Assembly (NCBI GenBank): GCA_030041005.1
Contig: JASHOR010000087.1
Coordinates: 1-40,098 of the forward strand
DNA length: 40,098 bases
Source: Xanthobacteraceae bacterium
GTDB lineage: Bacteria > Pseudomonadota > Alphaproteobacteria > Rhizobiales > Xanthobacteraceae
Reading direction: 5' to 3'
How positions within the stretch are numbered: position 1 is the first letter of the stretch; the number at the start of each line of letters is the position of its first letter. The position numbers and the translations under genes were made by a program. The notes under the pieces are model-generated. The model was not told the origin of the DNA. It did no database searches and saw only the letters and a program-made list of their open reading frames with translations. Of the stretch, positions 34,784 through 40,098 are shown in pieces.

Positions 34784-34860
34784 GCGCCCGTAGCTCAGCT
34801 GGATAGAGCACCAGACTACGAATCTGGGGGTCGGGAGTTCGAATCTCTCCGGGCGCGCCA
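34784..34860 (+). tRNA. tRNA-Arg (ACG)
   Basis: The 77-nt gene has acceptor stem GCGCCCG/CGGGCGC, D-arm AGCTCAGCTGGATAGAGC, anticodon stem CCAGA/TCTGG with anticodon ACG at 34818-34820, T-arm GGGAGTTCGAATCTCTC and an encoded CCA. ACG is the arginine anticodon normally edited to ICG by TadA. Confidence 0.97.
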
Positions 34861-35340
34861 GCAATTTCAATGACTCAGTAGAAGAACGAAAAGTGCTAGG
34901 CTCGCTATAGGCTCGGCCTTTTCGCAGGAAAAATTTTTCTTGTTAATGCAACGGAGTCGCGGCAGCCGACCTGCGGTTAAGCAACCGTCCCGTTCGTGGT
35001 CTTTGTCCAGACAGTCGATTTTCGACAAGCCCGGCGGCGGTCGCTGTGATGCGGAGATTCGGTAGCGATCGGAGCAATAGCGGACATTCCTGACGCTCGC
35101 TCGAAACCGCGTTTTTGATCCAAAGGCAATATCGAGAACAATTCGGTCCGGTCCGCCGGCGGGCGATGCAGGACCGGTTGGCCGAAGAAGCTGCAGCGAT
35201 CAAACAGGCGAATGATACGATAGGGTTTTTGTGCGGCTTCGTGTCGCGTATCCGTTCCACCGCTTGTGCGTTTTCCTGCGCTGTTAAGCTCAACACTCCG
35301 CGATGCCGCAGTGCCGTTGGGTAACTAAAGGGACGTTCAG
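34861..35340. other. Gene-free interval between tRNA-Arg and the binding protein gene
   Basis: I see no supported gene in these 480 bp. Short frames on both strands (34943-35296 minus, 35115-35324 plus) lack ribosome sites and domain character. The minus-strand reading resembles the decayed low-copy filler often seen between genes in Bradyrhizobium-like genomes. The promoter of the downstream binding protein gene should lie near its right end, but no clear -35/-10 pair is visible. Confidence 0.5.
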
Positions 35341-36108
35341 ATGAACAAAGTTATCACAGCAATCGTGACACTCAGCTTATCGTCATTCGCTCTCATATCG
35401 AGCGTTGCTGCCGACGAAATCACAGCTTTCTTTCCGGGTTCTCTCAAGTATGCTAACTCACAACTCATCGCTCAGTTTGAGCGGTCCTCGGGAAATAAGG
35501 TCAACGCCATTTACAGCACCGCGGGTGCCGTCGCCAACAAGGTCCGCAACGGCGAGGCTGCCGACGTTGCCGTTTCTGCCGCCGGCGCGATGGAGCAATT
35601 GGCAACGCAAGGAAAGCTCCTCTCAGGCAGCACTGCTGCGCTTGTCAAAGTCGGTGCCGGAGCGATGGTGCGCAAGGGGGCTGCCAAACCCGACATCAGC
35701 ACGGTCGAAAGTCTCAAGGTCGCTTTGCTCGCTGCAAAAGCCATTTCATACACCGATCCCGCGCTTGGCGGACCTGTGGGAGTCTACATTGGAAAACTCA
35801 TGGATAAGCTCGGTATCGGCCCGCAGATGAAACTCAAGACCAGGTTGTCCGGTCCGGGCGATGCCGTCAGCACCACGGTCGTGAAGGGCGAGGCCGACAT
35901 TGGCTTCATCATGATCAACGAAATACTGGCAGACCCGAGGGTGGATTTCGCTGGACCTTTGCCGGGACCGGTTCAGTATTACACGACGTTTACCGGGGGC
36001 GTCGTTGCCGCGAGTACACACCGAGATGCCGCGCGGGCGTTCGTCAGTTTTCTTTCGTCTCCCGCGAGCCGCGGTGTTTTGGAGAAACTTGGTTTCGAGG
36101 CGCCCTGA
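35341..36108 (+). CDS. ModA-like periplasmic substrate-binding protein (orphan)
   Basis: This 255-residue exported protein has a signal peptide at about 1-24 (TAIVTLSLSSFALISSVAA). The mature part has the molybdate/anion-type binding protein pattern: ITAFFPGSLKYANSQLIAQF, NAIYSTAGAVANKVRNGEAA, DVAVSAAGAMEQL, and ISYTDPALGGPVGVYIGKLM. A GEADIGFIMINEIL segment and a Pro/Gly hinge follow. The serine-containing anion-site loops are present. No permease or ATPase gene lies beside it, so it is an orphan binding protein that might serve another transporter or a sensor. Ribosome site AGGGACG precedes the ATG. Ligand cannot be stated with certainty. Confidence 0.85.
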   Translation: MNKVITAIVTLSLSSFALISSVAADEITAFFPGSLKYANSQLIAQFERSSGNKVNAIYSTAGAVANKVRNGEAADVAVSAAGAMEQLATQGKLLSGSTAALVKVGAGAMVRKGAAKPDISTVESLKVALLAAKAISYTDPALGGPVGVYIGKLMDKLGIGPQMKLKTRLSGPGDAVSTTVVKGEADIGFIMINEILADPRVDFAGPLPGPVQYYTTFTGGVVAASTHRDAARAFVSFLSSPASRGVLEKLGFEAP

Positions 36109-36180
36109 CCTAACCTCCGGCCGCGGTCGTTGCAGCAAGAGCCGGGCTGCGGAATGTCCGGTTATGGCACCTACCTCGTG

Positions 36181-37071
36181 TCACTCAATGCGGCGCAGCG
36201 ATTTGGTCGCTCTCAAGGGTAAAACAGAAGTCGCACGACCATCGCCATTCGGTCGACCCGGTTGGAAATTGATGCGAGGGCCGAACGCTGCGCGTGCTCG
36301 CGGCGCCGTGCGCAGACCGGCAGCGACGATCAGACCTTCGGCATCGACGGGAACAGGATGCGGCCGCGCCCTGGCGAGCACCAGCTGTGCATGGGTCATC
36401 GGATAACCGGGATCCTCGACCCACACTTTGTCGCCGGGTTCCAGTAGCACACGGATCGCGATGTCAATTGCTTGCTGCGTGCCAGCCGTGATGACAATCT
36501 GGTCGGGGTCGCAACGCACCGCGCGCGAGGCTCGTAGGTAGTCACGGATGTTAGCCCGTAGTTCGGCGAGGCCGCCGGGATCGGTGTAGCCGAGATCATT
36601 AGCGCCGATCCGGCGCACGGCGCGGTGCGTCAAGCTGCGCCAAGTCTCGGCGATGCGCGGGTCCATGAGTGTGCGGCCGGTGTTGAATGGGCGGACATCG
36701 CTTTGCGTCGCCGATCGCTCGAAGTCGGGGAAGGACCGCGCTGATGTCGGTACGGCGCGCTTCGTCACGAGCGGAGCGGCGCACCGTTGTGACGCAAGGC
36801 CGGTCAGATCACCCGCGACGAACGTACCTGAGCCGTGGCGACTCTCGACGTAGCCTTCGGCCAGCAGGTTCTCATACGCCACGACCACGGACGCGCGCGC
36901 CACGCCGAGCTTTGTTGCCATGGCTCGGGAGGACGGCATGCGCGTGCCGGAACGGAGCGCGCCGGATGACACCGCGGAGCGCACCTGCATGTAGATTTGC
37001 CGCGTGAGGGGCGTGCGGCTCGCTCGATCGAGCTGCCAAGCGTAGAGGTCAGCCCATCCGCGCAATTTCAT
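36181..37071 (-). pseudogene. MocR-type (GntR-HTH / aminotransferase-like) regulator, truncated and frameshifted
   Basis: The frame from ATG 37071 gives a normal MocR start. A winged-helix GntR domain (about 20-88) contains LTRQIYMQVRSAVSSGALRS, VARASVVVAYENLLAEGYVE and SRHGSGTFVAG. A linker leads into the aminotransferase-like half (DLGYTDPGGLAELRANIRDY, VITAGTQQAIDIA, VWVEDPGYPMTHAQL). At about 36290 the frame breaks: the expected F-V-x-P-S-H-Q-F-P-T-G site is found in another frame as RPSHQFPTGS. A second shift follows (VDRMAMVVRLLFYP), and nothing remains of the rest, including the PLP-lysine region. MocR proteins are about 460-500 residues; only about 270 survive. It sits divergently beside the nitroreductase-like gene, the usual place for a MocR target. 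Confidence 0.78.
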
Positions 37072-37199
37072 TGGAAAATCGGCTGTAAGTGGTCTGCTGC
37101 GATGACCGTGCGATGACCGAAAGTGGATCATCCTGTCGATCCAGTAAAGAGCTAGGTTTTGCCCGTCCCCCGCGCATGGGTGTTGCAAGGATCGAGCTG

Positions 37200-38459
37200 A
37201 TGACACCGTCCGAACTGGTGGAACTGGCCTGGAGTTACCCATTGTTCGAGGCCCTCTACGGCCGCCGCTCGCGGCGATTTGGCCTAGGCTTCGAGATGCC
37301 GGACGGTCCGTTCCGCTACAGGTCCACACATGCGCCGGTTCCCCTGAGCGAGATCGAGGAAGCGCTGCTGGTGGGCGCGGGCGCCGGATTCTCTGGACTG
37401 GCGCTATGGGATTTGTCGACGCCGGCGCCTTACCGTCGCCGCAGCGGCCGCACATTTCCGACGACGCGGCCTGGCGGCCGGACGGCCCTTTTCTTCACCA
37501 ACGACGATGGGCTCTATGTCCTCGATGCCAAAGTCGCGGCAACCAAGCTGCGTGAGATTGATACCGTGGACGAGCGCACCAAGCTCCTCGAAGTCTACCG
37601 CGCGCAGCGCCGAAAGCTTCGCCGCGGCAGGCTCGACATTCCGCGCGCCATACCGCCGATGAGCGCTCATGACCTCTGGGACTCAAACCAGGCGGGCTCG
37701 ATGCTGTTTCTGCCGGTATGCGATGTGAGTGCATCGCTGATCTCGTTAATCGCGCAGTTCGTTGATCCCGCGCTGCGTCGCTTCGCGCTCGCGAGCGGCG
37801 GCATGAACATCGTCGACGACCGCCATGGCTGGCGATCGGCCGGAACGGAACGATGGCTGAAGGACGGCTTCCTAGATGCCGAACGGATACTGCCTCTGTC
37901 GATCGTCGAGCGGCAGGCGTGTTACTATACCTTCAGCGAACCGGCTGCGGTCTGCCAGAACATTTTCCTGGCAACCGAGGCTCTGGGACTGGGTGGGTGG
38001 AAGCACTGCGGATTTCTTTCGCTCAACATTCTTGAGCGCATGAACTTCCACGTCGTCAAGGCAAACGATTCACCGGCATTCGGCAACCCAGTCGGGCTCG
38101 ACGTCGTGTTTGAGGCAAGCTGTCCGCCCTATCACCCGACCATGGATGCAGCAGTGGACTCAGTACTCGCGCCGCAGTCACCCGGCCATCAGGAAACCGG
38201 GCCGGTGCCACATCGCATGTCGGAAGCAGAGCATCGTGCCGGCACAATCCGCATAAGCGCGGAGGGGCTCGCCTGCACCAAGGCGATCTGCAACTACATC
38301 CACGACACTTACGGCCGCTTTCCCGGCAGCACCGATGCGATGCATCTGATGTGGGCGATGCAGGTACATCACATCGACACCGACTACTACGACCGGTTCT
38401 TCGGTCCCAGCGCCTACGGGCCGGCGCACGCGGCGCACATGGCGACCTGGCACCGGTGA
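37200..38459 (+). CDS. Nitroreductase-like protein of unknown function
   Basis: This protein is of about 419 residues. The first 100 residues resemble a nitroreductase-fold start: YPLFEALYGRRSRRFGLGFE (R-R-S-R near an FMN-phosphate site), then APVPLSEIEEALLVGAGAG. The middle and C-terminal parts, including SIVERQACYYTFSEPAAVCQ, LATEALGLGGWKHCGFLSLN and KAICNYIHDTYGRFPGSTDA, are not assigned to any family I recognise. It is about twice the length of classical nitroreductases, so it could be a fused or tandem domain. The ATG at 37200 has AAGGA eight bases upstream; earlier in-frame starts at 37089, 37113 and 37176 lack a good site. It is divergent from the decayed MocR regulator. No membrane segment or signal peptide is evident. 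Confidence 0.65.
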   Translation: MTPSELVELAWSYPLFEALYGRRSRRFGLGFEMPDGPFRYRSTHAPVPLSEIEEALLVGAGAGFSGLALWDLSTPAPYRRRSGRTFPTTRPGGRTALFFTNDDGLYVLDAKVAATKLREIDTVDERTKLLEVYRAQRRKLRRGRLDIPRAIPPMSAHDLWDSNQAGSMLFLPVCDVSASLISLIAQFVDPALRRFALASGGMNIVDDRHGWRSAGTERWLKDGFLDAERILPLSIVERQACYYTFSEPAAVCQNIFLATEALGLGGWKHCGFLSLNILERMNFHVVKANDSPAFGNPVGLDVVFEASCPPYHPTMDAAVDSVLAPQSPGHQETGPVPHRMSEAEHRAGTIRISAEGLACTKAICNYIHDTYGRFPGSTDAMHLMWAMQVHHIDTDYYDRFFGPSAYGPAHAAHMATWHR

Positions 38460-38989
38460 TGTCCGACCCAAAACATCGTACCGTCTATCTCCTCGATCCG
38501 GTGCGTTGCTGCATCAGCGGCAAAGACGGCTAGCGCTGATTCCAACGCGCCCAATTGCTGCCCCTTCCTCTTTCACCAGGGTTGAACGTCTCGCCGCCGA
38601 ACCTCCGCTTGAATTTTGGAGCGCGGTGTAAGCTCCCATCGAATGTCCGACGATAGGCGCCTTTCCGATATTAAGCGCATCCCGATCATGCCACGGAGAC
38701 CGTGCCGTGAGCGCAACGCCAGGACGAATCCATGCTCAAGTATCTTGACGGTTAGACACTCCGCGCGCGACTCGCACCGGCCATCATCGCCGCCGCGCCG
38801 GCCAGCGATTGGGGTCCACCGTGGCCGGCCGGCAACAGTGTGGGGCCGGGAGCCTGCTAGAGTGGAGCGGGGCGAGAGATTACCGGAGTGTGCGGGCAAC
38901 GACAGTCGGAACTCTTTAATAAACATCAAAGTGATTGAAGCGGCCGTCGGGCTCGCCCGCTGAGCACCCGGATTTGAGCGGAGGCTCAG
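38460..38989. other. Gene-free interval before the adhesin gene
   Basis: These 530 bp hold no frame with domain character. Overlapping short frames on both strands (38573-38929 minus, 38616-38963 plus) cancel each other out as composition effects. An A/T-rich patch around 38910-38935 upstream of the adhesin may include its promoter. Confidence 0.5.
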
Positions 38990-40098
38990 ATGAAATCGTT
39001 GTCAGGTGCGCCGCGCGGCGGCGCCAACGAATTACTGTTTCGCGGTGCGGCGGCCACGCGTGAGCACGCGCCTCCTCCACCGGCCCCGCCGCACGGCACG
39101 AGCGGCGCACGACCCCTCTCCGCCGTTCCACGGCGCTTGACGGCGGCGGACGAACGGCAGCGAGCAAACCTCCAGACCCTGTCGCTCCGAGCACGGAGAG
39201 AGAGTAAACGCGGGCGGCGGCAGCGGGCGCTGTTGCTGGCGAGCTGCGCCTTTGCCGCGATGGCGCTCGGCATGACGCTTCACCCGCGCCCGGCGCAGGC
39301 GCAGTTCGTCTGTTCGGATATCGAAACCGGCACCGGCCAGGGCGCGAACGCTAGCGGGTCTTCTGGCAATTTTGCCTGCGGTCCGAGCGCCAACGCCAGC
39401 GGCGACGGCAGCGCCAACATCGCGACCGGCAATAACGCCAACGCCAGCGGCGACGGCAGCGCCAACATCGCGACCGGCGGTAACGCGAACGCCAGCGGCA
39501 GCAGCAGCTTCAACATCGCGATCGGCTACCAAGCCAACGCCAGCGGCAGCGGCAGCTTCATCAGCAACATCGCCGTCGGCATATTTTCTACGGCCACGGG
39601 CGCTGACAGCGTCGCGTTCGGCGCCAATACGCAGGCTTCAGGCGCCAACTCCATCGCCATTGGCGGCAACAGCTCCGGCAGCCCCGTCAGCGCGTCGGCG
39701 GCGAACGGCATCGCCATCGGCAATGGGGCGCAGGTCGGCGCGAGCGGCAGCAATGCGGTCGCACTCGGCTTTGGCGCCAATGCCAACGGCAGCAACGCCG
39801 TCGCGGTCGGCGCCAGCAATACCGTGACCGGCGACAATTCCGGCGCCTTCGGCACCGGGCAGACGGTCGATGGCAGCGGCAGCTTCGGCATCGGCGACCC
39901 GAACACCATCAACGGCAACGGCACCTTCGTCTTTGGCGATGGAAACAACGTCAACAATGGCACGACACCGACCGCCGGCTGGGGCGACAGCATCGACGTG
40001 GTCGGCTCGAGCAATACGCTGGCCAGCACAGCCAATGCGGCCGGCTCCGCGGTGCTCGGCAACTCGAACACGGTCAACGCCACCGATGCCATCGCCAT
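38990..40098 (+). CDS. YadA-like trimeric autotransporter adhesin, N-terminal part (runs off window)
   Basis: The frame is open from ATG 38990 (GGAGG five bases upstream) to the right edge, at least 369 residues. A long polar, Arg/Pro-rich N-region (about 1-79) leads to a hydrophobic signal segment (about 80-97: ALLLASCAFAAMALGMTL) with cleavage after AQA at about 104. The mature part is a head built of YadA-type repeats, GxNANASGxGSxNIAxG and later NSIAIGGNSSG, NAVALGFGANANGSNAVAVG. Such proteins trimerise on the outer membrane and mediate adhesion or auto-aggregation. The anchor domain is not in the window. The first two head units are nearly identical 48-bp repeats. The extended signal peptide is a feature of large autotransporters, here about twice the usual extension. 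Confidence 0.85.
   Translation, partial: MKSLSGAPRGGANELLFRGAAATREHAPPPPAPPHGTSGARPLSAVPRRLTAADERQRANLQTLSLRARRESKRGRRQRALLLASCAFAAMALGMTLHPRPAQAQFVCSDIETGTGQGANASGSSGNFACGPSANASGDGSANIATGNNANASGDGSANIATGGNANASGSSSFNIAIGYQANASGSGSFISNIAVGIFSTATGADSVAFGANTQASGANSIAIGGNSSGSPVSASAANGIAIGNGAQVGASGSNAVALGFGANANGSNAVAVGASNTVTGDNSGAFGTGQTVDGSGSFGIGDPNTINGNGTFVFGDGNNVNNGTTPTAGWGDSIDVVGSSNTLASTANAAGSAVLGNSNTVNATDAIA
39389..39532 (+). repeat. 48-bp tandem repeats within the adhesin gene
   Basis: Three consecutive 48-bp (16-residue) units start at 39389, 39437 and 39485, each beginning with codons for A-N-A-S-G. Units 1 and 2 differ by only a few bases near their 3' ends, while unit 3 is more diverged (ANASGSSSFNIAIGYQ). 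This points to recent copy-number change in the head. Confidence 0.85.

Noticed and set aside
34943-35296. Minus-strand frame after tRNA-Arg
   Set aside because: No ribosome site, no domain; reads like decayed intergenic filler.
38573-38963. Overlapping short frames on both strands before the adhesin
   Set aside because: Mutually antisense with Arg/Pro-rich products; neither has a start context or family pattern.
39389-39532. CRISPR-like array
   Set aside because: The 48-bp repeats are contiguous coding units of an adhesin without spacers; no cas genes and no other regularly spaced repeats in the window.

Overview
The window is GC-rich DNA from an alphaproteobacterium, most likely of the Hyphomicrobiales (Bradyrhizobium/Xanthobacter-like relatives). 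This rests on gene content, an initiator tRNA of alphaproteobacterial type, the rpmH-rnpA-yidC order, GTGA/ATGA gene overlaps, and dispersed palindromic repeats of a kind familiar from that group. No species can be named from the sequence alone.

Left part (1-11.1 kb): a minus-strand chemosensory operon, read from about 9270 down past the left edge, encodes CheW, CheR with a C-terminal TPR region, CheW, a CHASE3-type chemoreceptor, a CheA-REC hybrid kinase, CheB, and a cytoplasmic hybrid kinase with three REC domains that is cut by the window edge. Most junctions overlap by 4 bp. The parts list resembles a Wsp or 'alternative cellular function' pathway rather than flagellar chemotaxis: there is no CheY, CheD, CheZ or flagellar gene, and the output position is held by a histidine kinase. 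A divergent REC-PAS-histidine kinase gene starts across a 300 bp intergenic region that holds inverted repeats.

The 11.2-13.3 kb stretch looks like the scar of an integrated element. An intact initiator tRNA-fMet and a diverged copy of its 3' half form 62 bp direct repeats around about 1.9 kb that holds a DUF1186/SEC-C protein and a frameshifted VapC-like PIN toxin.

From 13.4 to 21.8 kb lie a CHAD-domain protein, a branched-chain-amino-acid-type ABC transporter (livH, livM, livG, livF) whose substrate-binding gene survives only as a 3' fragment, and a GST / TPR-glycosyltransferase / GT9 glycosyltransferase operon that abuts this fragment. Relics of an MFS transporter follow. From 21.9 to 27.6 kb are mainly metabolic genes: two luciferase-like (LLM) flavin monooxygenases, a small membrane protein, a 3-hydroxyisobutyrate-dehydrogenase-like enzyme, a tartrate/D-malate dehydrogenase, and dusB.

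From 27.9 to 31.3 kb come a SYLF-domain exported protein and the housekeeping block rpmH-rnpA-yidC with a well-formed promoter. A MITE-like element with nested hairpins (31.46-31.62 kb) precedes an unusual pyridine-nucleotide oxidoreductase, in which both redox cysteines are serine, and a membrane sensor kinase. After tRNA-Arg(ACG) come an orphan ModA-like binding protein, a decayed MocR-type regulator, a divergent nitroreductase-like protein, and the start of a YadA-like trimeric autotransporter that runs off the right edge.
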